DNA of 64,000 nt from Hypholoma sublateritium FD-334 SS-4 (taxonomy: Eukaryota; Basidiomycota; Agaricomycetes; Agaricales; Strophariaceae), in the NCBI GenBank assembly GCA_000827495.1, contig KN817577.1:124001-188000 (forward strand), read 5' to 3'. A model generated the notes under the pieces. It was not told the origin of the DNA. It saw only the letters and a list, made by a program, of their open reading frames with translations, and searched no databases. Below are positions 11,336-23,200 of the stretch, piece by piece (position 1 is the first letter of the stretch; each line of letters opens with the position of its first letter). The translations under genes and the position numbers were made by a program.

Positions 11336-13695
11336 ATGTCTGCCGGAATGTGTGTGAATTCTCCTTCCGCAAAAAATTATTCTGTGCATGGCGTGCTGAC
11401 GGCGTCGGACAGTGTCGGTGACAGTGATATACAGATCATAACGGACATCCCGCTCTTACCGGTGCCCAGCGGGCTGGCCAAACCGACCGATAAACTGTGC
11501 GACTCGTGCAAAGCGCTCGAACTCACCCCTCGAGACTTCGTGGTATCCCCGGGCGACGACGACCGCAGTGAACGGTATGGGCAAATGGAAAGACTCTTTG
11601 GGCTTGTAGATGATATGAAAACGAAATCAGCGCGCTGCCCATTATGTCGCCTCGTCCTTCGAACGCTTGCTCCAGAAATGCCTGACGAGAAAGAGGAAGG
11701 AGGGCCCTTCAAAGTAACATTTGGTTGGATGACAAAGCGAACTCGGATACCCCACCCTCCATCTGACGATGCCCCCACCATCCGAATAATCATGCCTGGG
11801 GTGCGGACACAAAACGGCGTGCCCTTCTTCCGCTCCAAGTCTATATTTATGCCGGAAATAGGGATATTGGCCAATGACGCTCCTACACCATACAAATCCT
11901 TTTGCGCTCGCCTTATCAAGTCCCAAATTGACTTTGCTATGGTTCGAAACTGGATAGATGTGTGCAAAACGCATCACACGTTATGTGCGGGCATGCATCC
12001 AGACCTCGAACGGGATAAACCCGTCAATCTGGCAGAAGACATACCATCCCTTCGAATGATCGATGTCGTCGACAGCTGTATTACTCTTGCTCCTCATGAC
12101 TGCAAGTACGTTGCCCTAAGCTACGTTTGGGGTCAGATCGATCCGCGGACGATACTCATGTCGCTCAAAAACAATATTGCCGAGTTAGGAAAATCTGGAG
12201 CCTTACTGACATCGGAACACTATGACAAAATCCCGCTCACCATACGCGATGCAATGCTTGTTGTGAAAAGTATTGGTATGCGGTACCTCTGGGTCGACAG
12301 CCTCTGTATTGTCCAAGATGACATTGGAGAAGGGGGCAGCAAAATGCAAGCAATTGCGAAGATGGGCCTTGTCTACGGCGCAGCAGCTCTGACAATTATG
12401 TCTATCATGGGCGATGCCAATACTGGTCTTCCTGGTGTACGCCCGGGCCCCATGAGGAATCAGATTATTGAAGAAATAGAGCCAGGGTTCAGGCTCGCGT
12501 TCATGCCAATGCACCAGTATTCCTTGATCGCATCTACCTATAGCACCAGGGGCTGGACGTGCGTGCGTTTCATTGTAGATAAATCGTATTTACCTAATGC
12601 GAAACTACAGGTATCAAGAATTTCAATTTTCTAGGCGTAAACTTATGTTCGTCGACGGACAAATTGTATACGTCTGTTGCATGACAAGCCCGTGCCGTGA
12701 AGACGCCGTCGTCGAATACCAACATACCGTGCCAAAAGGTTCTAATATATACTCCTCAGCTTCGAATGACATTGGAGCAGTCAGTAACATTCTATTCGAA
12801 TACACACGTCGCTCCCTCACGAACATCACCGACATCTACCATGCAATCTCAGCCTTTGGCGTCATATTCCAGAGGGTCATTGGTGCGAAATTATGTCATG
12901 GAGTTCCCGATGTTTTCTTCGATTGGTTTCTTCTCTGGCAGCCAAGGGCACTCCAGAGTCGTCGAAGCGGCGTTACTCCCAGCTGGTCCTGGTCAGGATG
13001 GGATGGAACCTCTGCACCTGATATGTGGGACTGGTATACTAGCAGCATCACAAAAATACGTCAGGCGCAAAAGACGCGCACATGGATTATATGGTATCAA
13101 CGGAAGGCGCATGATTCCGAGGAATGTATTCGTGTCGACAACCAAAACACCACCAGAAGGTTTATCCGCTAGCAGCCGAATGCAACGATTCCCTGTCGCC
13201 GATTGCAGTCCAACACTTCCGACACCTCGCAAGCTGACTGGCGCACCACACTATATTGCAGACACACTCAACCCCAATCCCGGTTCAGGATTCCTTCAGT
13301 TCTGGACTGTATCCATCGCGTTGAACCTCGATAAGGCGCCCGTTATCTCGCCACCCGATGCTATCCAATCCATACGACAATTTGGGCGCTCTCGTGTTAG
13401 CGTTTTTGGTCGCGATGGCTGGGAGCTGGGAACTACCTTGCTGGACCCGGAATGGTCCAACAAAAATGTTCCAGGTCGCCATGAATTCATCGTTCTGTGC
13501 GAAGGACGCACGGAAAGGGTGGGTCATGCTAGTGAAGTGGATAAAGAACCGGGGTGGAAGTATATGGTAATGCTGATCGAGTGGCACGGAAATGGTCAAT
13601 GGGCAGAACGCGTTGCGATAGGTGCAATTGAGAAAGATGCCCTCGAGCACGCGCTGGGGGCGGGGCCAGTGTGGAAAGAAATTGTTTTGGGATGA
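11336..13695 (+). pseudogene. HET-domain protein, copy 2, full length but frame broken in the C-terminal third
   Basis: Exon 1 (11336-12558) and exon 2 (from 12611) are joined by a 52-nt intron at the same position as in copy 1. The N-terminus has a Cys-pair region (LCDSCK near residue 56, CPLC near residue 100), common upstream of fungal HET domains. The HET domain spans residues ~255-400: ALSYVWGQID, IPLTIRDAM, RYLWVDSLCIVQDD, then GWT and FSRRKLMF after the splice. The frame ends at TAG 13170-13172 after TTRRFIR. The homologous tail (MQRFPVADCSP to VWKEIVLG, stop 13693-13695) resumes one frame over. Compared with copy 1, 2 nt are missing near 13140-13175. The only GT-AG pair that would restore the frame spans 16 nt, too short to splice. 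The HET domain is intact, so a protein truncated by ~170 residues is possible. Confidence 0.75.
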
Positions 13696-14669
13696 TTACG
13701 TCGATGGGTCCCGTGATGTATTGATGACAAGTACATAAGTACCAGGCCTTCATACCAATTTTCGACATGTACTTCGCGTATTCACGTAAATAAATTCCTT
13801 AGGTACTCGATGCAAGTATCACCAACCGGCTTTATTGACGGACCATCCACTGCTCTGCCCCGTGCCAATTGTTTATTAGACAAATTATCGACCTAGACAC
13901 AGACGACTGGCGTTTGCAGCCATAACGACTGCGACGCACTGACTCTGCCGTTAGGCGCCCGGGCCTTCCTTCAAGCATAAATTTATTAGACGACAAAGAA
14001 CATCCAAAGAGCCACGCGCCTGGAGCATTTCCTGTTCGTGCACCAATTGTGCGTACGGGCCGTGACTGCCAGTTTCTGTGGAGATCTTAAGCTCGCCTTG
14101 AGCGGGTTCCCGACACATACTAAGTAACTAAGAAACTTCACTGGACGTATAAATTATAATTTGACGACGAGAGGATGTCCCAACTGGAACTGATATCAGT
14201 GTACGTACGTGAAGTACACATTCCCGAGATCACCAAAAGGTTCATTCGAATTATCTGAGGCAAAAACCATCGGAGGCCACATATTTTCAAACCATTCTCT
14301 GGTGTCCAGATTCAACAGCGCTTCGACTATCAGTATCATGGGTACGACAGGCGTCGGAATGCACCATTGGTTTGGGTATCACTGCTTCCAGAGCAACTTC
14401 GTTCATCATATCTATGATGAGAAGTTAGACCACTACCTGCCCCCTGTACAGTACTCTTCAAATGGCACCGAGCCTGAGAGTATGTCAGAAAGCAAATTGC
14501 CTTCTCAAGATCAGCCCGGAGAAATGGGTCTACGTCTTGACACATTCAAACTTGTCGTCTTGGCTGCCATCTTGTTAAAAGACGGTTTGTGAATTACATA
14601 TAAATTAGATTCGCTTCATACCATAAGAAATACAGAGATATAGTCAGTCAAGTAGAATATGATACAACT
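13696..14669. other. Intergenic, one doubtful open frame
   Basis: About 970 bp lie between HET copy 2 and the convergent arrestin gene. A plus-strand open frame at 14338-14592 (84 codons, starting MGTTGVGM) has no recognisable homology and no upstream exon. I do not count it as a gene. Confidence 0.4.
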
Positions 14670-16384
14670 TTACTCAGCGAGGTAGAAGCTCGGAACGGTG
14701 GGCAGGTCGTAACCAGGAGGGGCGTATTTTTTTGGCCGGGCACCCGGCGCATACACGGACACGATGTCCACGGGCTGTAAAACGGGAGGACGCTTCTCTG
14801 AAGGCTCGAAGCCCGGTGCTTCCAAGGAAAGAATGACAGTATACTAGTGTAATCAAAATCAGCCGAGGGGGTCGGGGAACAGCGGTATGTTTTACCTCTA
14901 TGCGGAAGTCCCCAATGGCACACGTCGGTTTCGCATCAGTCTTGACGTGGATCTCGCCGTTCACATACCGTAGGCGATGCCGGGGATCGTCAGCGCCCTC
15001 GTGTGACGGCCAGAGAACCGCACGGTCGAAGAAATCAATCGTGTCCTTCAGGTGATGGGCCCCAAGAGTGTTTAAATAGTCGTAATGATATCTAACGCGC
15101 CGTCCAAGCCGTATGTCGATGGAACCGGGCGCAGACAGTAAATCGAGCCCCTGCTGGTCGTCGCCTTCGAAGCATATTGAAAGCGGTATCAATGAACCCC
15201 GCGTGTAAGATAGCTAACGGAGGTAAATATGTTCAGGAGAAGATAATCAACTCGATATACCGGATTGGACTGACGGGTTTGGCCAGAAACAACTTGACGA
15301 CCAAAGACATATCAGTCAGGTAGGACTGCAGAAATCGTAGTAACAAGACTTACAGTGCATCTGAAGCTAACGTTGCGATTGTTGAAAAGGGTACCTTGAA
15401 CAGTGATTGGGTTAACACGGTGCCACCCTTCAAGATCCACAGTTGGTCCCAGTAAGGGCGCATTTTCAGCATATGAAAGCTGTCGCAGCGTTGAGAAGGG
15501 CCCAGGGCGGGTAAGGGGGATGTAGCCAAAAGGCACGGGTATTCTGGATCGACGAAATGAGTCAGTTATTGGCAGACACCGTCGCACATGAGATATAACC
15601 ACATACATACCTGTAATCAGATCGCCATTTACCCCGCATAAAATGGACAGACACTTCATAAGCAATGCTCGCGCGAGAAAGCCGGTCAATGAAGGTTTCA
15701 GGAAGGGCGAATGTTCCGAGTTGCTTATTCTTTCCATACGGCACGGATACTTCTCGAGGAATGTGAACGGCGAAATTCCAGGAGTATCCGCCGTGTTGGA
15801 GCCTTCCGTTGCCTTGCGGCGGAAGACCTGTGTCGCCGCTGCTCGAGCTAGCACTGCTCCAATTGGGAGTGGTGGGGCTCGTTGGATTGCTGGAACCTAA
15901 ATCTCGTGAAGGAAGGCCATCCTCCGCAGACCAAACATGCTGCACGACTTCTAGGAAAGTCTTGTGTTGAGTGGGGTCTGCCCCAGAAATAATCTTTCCA
16001 TGGATCTGTGCCTTGTAAGAATATGCAGTCGGCTGGTGGAAGAGAAAGACTACTCACCGTCACAGTGATTAATTGCACGCTCTCCAGTTTTTCGGCAGTC
16101 AAATACACTCTTCCTCTCACAGGGGAGCCTTGCAAGAAAGTGGGTACATGCTTCGAATATGACTGCTCGGCTAAGAGGGTCAGCATGGCTGTTGTTTTCC
16201 CTCTGTTTTTGATGTCATATTCAAATTCTTTGGTTCGGTCCTCTCGAAGACTGTGCCGAGATGTATTCGTCGACGGTGAACGCCTAGGTGAGTATGTTGG
16301 GAGTTCTGAGTGGAAACCAGGTGACCGAAGGGCGGTAGGCATTGCGTAGTTCGGGGGAGTATTCACGATCGCGTGCTGTGCCAT
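14670..16384 (-). CDS. Alpha-arrestin (ART-like) trafficking adaptor with PPxY motifs
   Basis: Six exons give 475 residues: 16384-16058, 16011-15611, 15543-15354, 15292-15275 (18-nt micro-exon LFLAKP), 15213-14896, 14843-14670. The arrestin N-like half includes VRGRVYLTAEK and VQLITVTAQIHGKI. The C-like half includes PITVQGTLF, then NVSFRCT-LFLAKP-LSYTRGSLIP, which reads correctly across two introns, and DIRLGRRVRYHY. PPxY motifs stand at residues 10-13 (PPNY) and near the C-terminus (PPGY), plus a variant LPTY near residue 30. In this family such motifs recruit the Rsp5/NEDD4 ubiquitin ligase, which then ubiquitinates plasma-membrane transporters for endocytosis. The Ser/Thr/Pro-rich linker (residues ~140-170) is a plausible phospho-regulated segment. 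The start at 16384 is the only ATG before the arrestin fold. The cargo transporter cannot be inferred. Confidence 0.88.
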
Positions 16385-17350
16385 CTCCGTCGCAGATTGA
16401 GATTGTTTTGCGGGGCCGTTATCGTCCCACAGGGGTGTTTAAAGGATTTGCATGGCGTCAGGTTCCTCGAGGTTGTGAATGTCCTAAGTTTAAGCTGTCA
16501 AGCAGATGGTCCACAGAATGATGGTCATGATCGCACTTGATTGCACTGCGTGGATACTATAGGATAGCACGAACTCGGTAGATGGCATCATGTGCAGGGT
16601 GCAAACGCAATAGGGACTCATGATCAGGTCTATTCACCGTACGGTGGCATTTGGAGGTATTTGGTAACATCGCGATGAGTGTCGTCGGCCGATCTATCCC
16701 GTGTTCGTGGATCGGGCAATGGCAGGTAATGGCAAGGTAATGGTGCATTTCCCGAGCCTTACAAATCCAACTTTGGCCTTGAATCATAGTGGTTCGAGCC
16801 CGACGAGGACGAGGCTCCAAAGCGAATTGCCAAGATAACGCTTGCAGCGCTGATAGATAGGGAAGTTGATAAGCGGTGCCTCCTGGTACCTTTTCGTACT
16901 TATTTAACCTGTGCTACCAAGTGCTACCTCATGTCATCGTCAGTATGCTAGGAACGCCGCCTATTGTGGGCGGCCCGCAAAGCGACCGGCCGCGGGGCCT
17001 GGCGAGGAAAGGTCTGTTATTAGTGCTACTATCCCAGGACCAGACATTGAAAAAACGAAGACGTACATACGAATACCAGACAATTTTGGTATAATTCACG
17101 CAGTCATTGGAAACTTGGATACAAACGCCAGCATATATCATCAACATGGCTGAATCATTGTCAAAAGCGGTGAATCTGGATGTTTGTCGCATCTTTCGCC
17201 TTTTGTTGGTGTGTACCCATGGGAAAAATGTACCATCTATTTCGCTAGATTATCCATGAATGCAATATTCGCACGAAGACAATTTATAAACATACAGGGC
17301 AAATGGAGTGCAGGTGACATACAAATTGTCGTTATTGCCAGATGCGGTGA

Positions 17351-17396
17351 TAATGGCGCTAGTATAAAATGGCGCTAGTATAATGGCGCTAGTATT
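17351..17396. repeat. Three tandem copies of a ~14-bp unit (aatggcgctagtat)
   Basis: The unit aatggcgctagtat occurs three times within 46 bp, with 1-3 nt between copies. It lies in noncoding DNA. Confidence 0.8.
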
Positions 17397-18753
17397 CACC
17401 GTGAAAGCGGATGTTTTCAGAGTTATTCCAGTATTCCTAGCTTTATTCAAATAACACTCAGTTTGAAGAATATGCGCTCACCACGGAAAACATAGTAAAG
17501 ATCAGGGTCTTAAAACGACAGACGAGCATGTGTGGTTGACCATGCCATGCTGCGCATTGAATGCGAGGTTATTTGAGTAAGTTGGGAGATTTCATTAATC
17601 ACCGTCTCGCTATAAGAGTATCGTGGGGTCATGTTAGACCACAAGTTCATAGAGCTTGATGCAACCTGGATAGAATATCAACAGCGACCATACGGTGGAT
17701 AAAATGGCCGCTACTCACCAGACTTTCTTACACATGCTTGAAGCCGAACTTGGTAGTGTGCACACCGATCAGTCTCCGCACTTTCCAAGCCTCAACTGAT
17801 TCTACTAGCAAACTTATTGGCTTGCCAGTGCGTGATAGAAGCTACATCGAAGAAAAGTGTCTAGAAGATCGAGAGCAGTGTAGACAAATAAGGCACAAAA
17901 GGTATTTACCTTTCATAGCTTCAAGTTGTAGAGATGTTGTAGCTCTCATCCCGCAAAAAGAATGTGCATGATGACATAAATCAAAGATTGATATCAGGAA
18001 ACGATGTCGGTGCAACAATCCCACAATTAAAAGTAACGTGGAATCGAGGGTTGAGTAGAGCACGATGCTGGAGGCGTGTGCTTGTCAAATATCCGTATCA
18101 TGCGGTCCACTGGTGAAGAAACTTACCTATTTTGCGAAGTCCCGATAACGGTGCTACAAAATAGACATATGACGCTTTTTGAGCAGAACGGGGAAAACGA
18201 AAATTTGAGATTCGTGAAAAAAAACAAATGATTGAGAAAGGCCTGCATTGGACGCAACATTCAGAATGTGGCACAATGACCTAAAACCGATTGGCTACAG
18301 AGATCTTCAGGGTGGTAAATCTGAGCCTGGACAACTTTTTTCCGGGAAGAACCAGCCAAGTGTGCATATAACTAGGTAGAAGAAAAAGTTCAGTTCTTTG
18401 TCGGATTCCGATATACTCAACCGAAAGATATGCTTACATATGCCACAGTACTGAAGATGCGCTAAATCCTTTCCGAGTCGCATTGTCTGCTGCCTGGCAC
18501 AGTTTACTTGGGAGAAAAGTTCGATACTGGCCATAGGAGGTACAACGATCATGAGATGTAGTGTTAGCCCAGGCCCCAGCTGCCGTTCAACGTTGGGAAT
18601 TCATCCTTGAACAATGCTATTTGTTGAGTGGGTATCCACTTCGTACGTCTCTTTCATTCCAAGTATACAAGCGTAGAGGAACAGACATGATACAAACCAC
18701 GCATTTTTGGGGGCACACGAGTGGGCATCATGGCAGCAGTGACGAAGGAGTTC

Positions 18754-18784
18754 GACGTTCATGACGTTCAACGTTCAACGTTCA
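18754..18784. repeat. Short tandem repeat of acgttca
   Basis: Four imperfect copies of acgttca lie about 160 bp upstream of the MIC60 start. A role as a promoter element is possible but unsupported. Confidence 0.65.
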
Positions 18785-18940
18785 CGCGCACGTGCAATCA
18801 TAGTATCATACCACCAGAACGGACACGGACAAACCCGGACTCAACAATTTCGCTCAGCGAGAGCCAACGCGGCACGCTCACCGTCTTGTTCCTTTTCCAA
18901 ATTCTCCGGCTCGTCAAGGCCATCGCCTAAGAGCTGAGGG

Positions 18941-21086
18941 ATGTATCGAGTTCGTCCTGTATCGAGACGGGTTGCCTCGACTTCCAACAAGCAGGGCTTC
19001 AAGGTCGTCAGACGGGTGCGCATTGCATAAGTTATGCCATTTGAAATCCAATAATGTGTGCTGTCATCTGCAGCGCCTGACGACCGAAGCTGGCCCTGTT
19101 CCTCCGCCGAAGAAGAAGTACACGCTTCGCAAAATTATCTGGACCACCACTGCCTTGACCGGCACGTTCTACGTCGGCAGCGCATTCGTGGCGTTCAATA
19201 ACCAGGCTTATTATGACATCTTCGTCGACAAAGTTCCCCTTGGGCAGTCTATGCTGGTGTTCGCCGAGGAGCGAGGATGGGACACACTCACCGCTGGTGA
19301 TGTCATCCAGTCGAGTTCAAACGCGTTGATGACCAGCTACCGTTTCGTGACCGACTTGATAAACGGCACCACCAAACCCGAGCCTGAGGTTATTGATCAA
19401 ACCACCAAAGCAATCCAGGACAAGGCCACGGAGGCTAGAGCTGCCACTTTCAAGATAGTCAAGATGGTCGAACCCGCGGTACACGAGGCCAAGAAGGAAG
19501 TTACCCAAACGGCACTCAAGGTTGCTGATAAGGTCGAGACTATAGCGAAGGACATTTCTGAGAAGGCGCAGGCAGAGGTTGACGACTTGGTTCAGAGGGC
19601 AGAAGCTGCCATTGCTGGTAAACCATATGTCAAAGACTCCCCCACACCTCCCCCCAAGATCATCACGGTGGAAGTCATCAAGTCTTCGGAACCCGCCTCA
19701 TCGGAATCCGCGAAAAATATCTATGATATTCCCCTGCCTCTTGGATTCGAGCCACCACCTGGATTTTCTCGCCCTGCCCCTCCCAAGCCCGCCCCCACTG
19801 AAGAGAAAAAGCCTGAACCTGTTCCCGTCGAACTTCCTTCTGTCGCCCCTGCTGTCTCCACCGCTTCAGAGCCCATTATTACGCACCTCGCTGGAACTAT
19901 CGACAGTCTTGCTGCATTCTTGAAGTCTGATCCCAAGGCCGCCCAAAAAGCTGGCGATGTTCTTGAAACAGCGAAGAGCGACCTTGCTGCCCTCGTGGAG
20001 CGCTTTGAGGTTGTCAAAGAGCAGGAGCGATCTGCTTTGGAATCTCAGTTCGACGAACAAACGAAGGAATACACTCTCAAGCTGCTCGAATTGGAGATGG
20101 AAGCGCAGGACAAGCTGGATTCTCAAGAAGAAGGCTATAAACAGCTTTTCGAACAGGAACGCGCGAGGTTTATCCAGGCGTACCGGGAGAAGCTTAACCA
20201 CGAACTTCAAGTCCAGACCGAGCTTATCAACGAACGGTACGCGGTCCTTACATCTGACCGACTGCATACCATATCTGACAACCTAAGAAACCCAGACTAA
20301 AGGAAGAGGTCATCGCCCAGGGTATCGAGCTCCAGCGCCGGTGGATTCGTGAAATTAAAGTCCGTGTCGAGCAAGAGCGCGGAGGCCGCCTTGCGAAGCT
20401 CGATGAGCTATCGGCCAACTTGAAACGCCTAGAGCAGATTGCGCTCGATAACTCGGAACACCTAGACGAGAACATCCGCGTCCATGCTCTCTGGTCCGCT
20501 ATCCGTGCGCTCAACAACAGCGCCGTGTCATCCCCGGTGCGGAAACCTTTCCGCGAGGAACTCCGTATTCTCCGCCATATCACTGCGGCCAAAGAGGACC
20601 CCGTCGTGTCCGTTGTTCTGGACTCGCTTGAGGGGACGGATGTGCCCGATGTTGGCATCGAGCCATTCGCCGACTTGGCGACATGGTTCGTCAACGAAGT
20701 TGCCCCTAAAGTTTCGCAGGTAGCGCTGGTTCCGGATGAGAACGCAGGCGTCCTCTCATATCTCGCCAGCCGTGCTATCTCGACGATCCGATTCAGGCGT
20801 CAAGGTCTTGTTCCTGGAAATGACGTATTGAGCGTCCTCGCCAGAGCCGAATACTACTTGAACGAGAAAAACCTTGACAGTGCTGCCAGGGAACTCAATC
20901 AACTGAACGGCCCTGCAAAAGTATTGCTGCATGATTGGCTGGAAGCGGCTCGTAGAAGATTGGAGGTACAGCAAGCATTAGAGGTAAGTCATTCACAACG
21001 CAATCGAAGCTCAAAATATTTAAATTTTTATCAATATATAGGTCGTACAGACACAGGCTACCCTAGCTTCTCTCCTTGTCGTATAG
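18941..21086 (+). CDS. MIC60: MICOS complex subunit MIC60 (mitofilin)
   Basis: Four exons (18941-19015, 19074-20236, 20296-20983, 21042-21086) give 656 residues, normal for fungal MIC60. Exon 1 encodes an Arg-rich mitochondrial presequence (MYRVRPVSRRVAST). It is followed by PPPKKKYTLRK and one inner-membrane segment at about 46-66 (IIWTTTALTGTFYVGSAFVA). Then come a long Pro-rich and coiled-coil intermembrane-space part (LEMEAQDKLDSQEEGYKQLF) and the conserved mitofilin domain from about residue 550 (SYLASRAISTIRFRRQG, ARAEYYLNEKNLDSAARELN). MIC60 is the core of the MICOS complex, forming crista junctions and contacting the TOM and SAM complexes. The ATG at 18941 is chosen because only it gives a presequence that splices in frame into RLTTEAGPVPPPKKK. 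The 3' end faces the coiled-coil gene 103 bp away. Confidence 0.96.
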
Positions 21087-21189
21087 ATGGACTTAATGTA
21101 AGCGTTACAGATATAACCCTGCATGTCCGTCACTGGCTGCTAGTTCATCTGGTCGAAGGGCATGTAAATGGGAAGAGAGTAAGCCAGAC

Positions 21190-22626
21190 TCAAAAGTATC
21201 CCTGCTGCTGGTATTGCATTCCTGCATTCATAATGGGCATGGCGGTGGTCATAGTGGGTGGGGTCAAGGAATGGGACATGTGGGGCATAGGTTGGGGTAT
21301 ATTTGATTGCATAAGTGTGGGCAATGCGGCTTGCTGCATATTTCCTTGCTGCATGCTCACTTGCTGAGGATCGTACGCGGGCATGGCAAAAATGGACGAG
21401 CCGCCCATCGCGCATTCGCATATGACCTGCGCTCGCCGAACGACAGTCTGCAGCTGGACATCAGCATTGATTTCGAGAATGGCTGCAGGATACTCACTTG
21501 AGCAGTTTCCGGGGCTCCGGGTGTACCTCCTCGAGTAACTTTAACTAGTCCCGGGAATATCGTGGCGCCGACGCGGTCTGTCTCTCCTCTCTCGCTCTTC
21601 AAACACCGCTTCACCAGCTCGATCTGCCGGGGATATAGTACGCTGCCGAGCTCCGGGACGAACGCTCGGTAGAATGCATCACTCGACGGCGACCCAGAAC
21701 CATGCAGCATGCGCGAGAACGCATACGCCGACTCGAGGATCGACACGCCGCCGGAAGCGGGAATCTTGCCGTTCAGGGCATTCATCAGCTCAGGGACCTG
21801 CTCATGCAGGATCGTGAGTGACATGTCCGGCGTGCACGACTCGACGGCGGCGGAGAACGTCTGGCGCCGCCAGACGCTGGCCACCGTTGGATCACCTACA
21901 TGCGCCTGTCAGAGCAGATCGCGCACAGACGTTGCGAACGACATACGGGCGAAGATGTGCTCATGGATACGGGTCAGCTGGATGTTGGCCTCCGTTGAGT
22001 TGGTGACTATGAGGCAATTGATGATGCCCTCCGAGATTGTCTCCGCCATCGCATGGCGCAGATAGCTCTGTACCTGGATCGAGGTTGCCTCAGGAATCTC
22101 CACCTGCGAGACGTCCAAGCCGTTAACGACGTCGTTGAGAATTGCCGCGCAGAGGTCCTGCAGCGGCACGGGCGGCGCCCGGATGACATCCGCCGCCCAG
22201 CGGTTGATGAGCTTGTCCAATTGTGATGCAGAGTTCTGTGATAAGCAGCGATGATGAGAACTGTCAGCGCAGCGCCGGGAGAGTGACGAACTTTAATTGA
22301 GAAATCGTCGATGGTGTTGCCGTTGGGCCCTCCAATGGAGGGATTGACGCCGCCCTCGAGCAGCGCGATGCGCCCTCGAAGCTGTGCGACCTGCCGTTCC
22401 TGTTCCTCTAGTTGCAGCCGTTGCTGCTCGACCTTCTCATGGGCTATCCGCTGCGAGCTCAGTCCAGTCAATGCTCAGCGCCGCGGCGATGCTGAATGCT
22501 ACGCACGAAGTTCGTCAGGGCGTAGCGGTACTGATCGCCCGAGACGATGTCCTGAGTCTGGATGCCCATGGGCTGGGTATGCAGTTGCTGTTGTTGAGCG
22601 TAGGGGACACTTTGCTGGTATGCCAT
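21190..22626 (-). CDS. Conserved coiled-coil protein with Gln-rich ends (409 aa), unknown function
   Basis: Five exons give 409 residues: 22626-22507, 22450-22292, 22235-21947, 21895-21498, 21453-21190. The N-terminus is Gln-rich (MAYQQQSVPYAQQQQLHTQP). It is followed by a short coiled coil (HEKVEQQRLQLEEQERQVAQ, residues ~43-65). The body is an alpha-helical, evenly amphipathic domain with RWAADVIRAPP, ARDPTVASVWRRQTFSAAVE and SPSSDAFYRAFVPELGSVL. The C-terminus is Gln/Met/Pro-rich (MPAYDPQQVSMQQGNMQQ). I do not recognise a named family. The well-behaved splice phases and uniform codon use show it is a real gene, and the body looks conserved rather than low-complexity. It is convergent with MIC60 and head-to-tail with the NUP54 gene. 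Confidence 0.8.
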
Positions 22627-23200
22627 GGCAAAAGCAAGTGTGGGGTAGCAGTAAACGAATCAGCAACGCAGACACGGCCAATTTAGCTGTCGGAATCGAG
22701 GCGCCCAGTCAAGCCCAGGTTACCTCAGGTGCGCTGTAATTGGAGAGTCACTCCTGTCAACTACATCCGAAGGCACTGGATCTACCGCTTCCAGCCGTTC
22801 CATGCTGTGCGGCCCTCCGGAGCGGATTACTCTCCTCCGTCCCTGGGGCCGCCCATATCAGCCTCCGAAATTCATCCCTACAAAAATTATTTATCGTCTC
22901 CTAGACTCCTACAAGCTCCTGCACGTAAATCACCTTGGCTTCACATGAAACACGAGCACCAGGACAAATCAGTGATCCTGCATCCATGTTTACCTCCCAA
23001 TCAGAACACGTATGTAAACCCGCCCTACGTCGTACACAAGCCTACACAGTGGCCAAAAAACCGGGTGTGGACCTGCTTGCGAGAGCAGTGCTCCTTCATT
23101 CTCACGGGAATCGCACCATCGCCTCACGCTAGATTTCGCTGTGTGTATTACTTACTGCGTATACAGGGTATAGTCAAACTGCGACAGACCCGTATGACCC
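22627..23200. other. Intergenic, promoter of the coiled-coil gene and 3' end of NUP54
   Basis: About 570 bp with no convincing coding signal. A long plus-strand open frame (22729-23256) lacks homology and runs into the NUP54 3' exon on the other strand. Confidence 0.4.

Larger units (their letters stand above)
16385..18940. other. Long intergenic stretch without a recognisable gene
   Basis: About 2.5 kb of A/T-rich DNA separate the divergent arrestin and MIC60 genes. Open frames are short, lack homology and cannot be joined by good introns. Two short tandem repeats lie here (listed separately). No transposon ends were found by eye. Confidence 0.4.

Noticed and set aside
13150..13180. A 16-nt GT...AG intron that would restore the frame of HET copy 2
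   Set aside because: Far below the minimum length for spliceosomal removal; an indel is the simpler explanation.
14338..14592. 84-codon frame starting MGTTGVGM, faintly like a GTPase P-loop
   Set aside because: The Lys-Ser/Thr of a P-loop is missing, nothing downstream resembles a G domain, and no upstream exon joins to it.
16785..16815. GGTTCGAGCCC, resembling a tRNA B box
   Set aside because: The flanking bases do not form a T stem or acceptor stem, and no A box lies at the right distance upstream.
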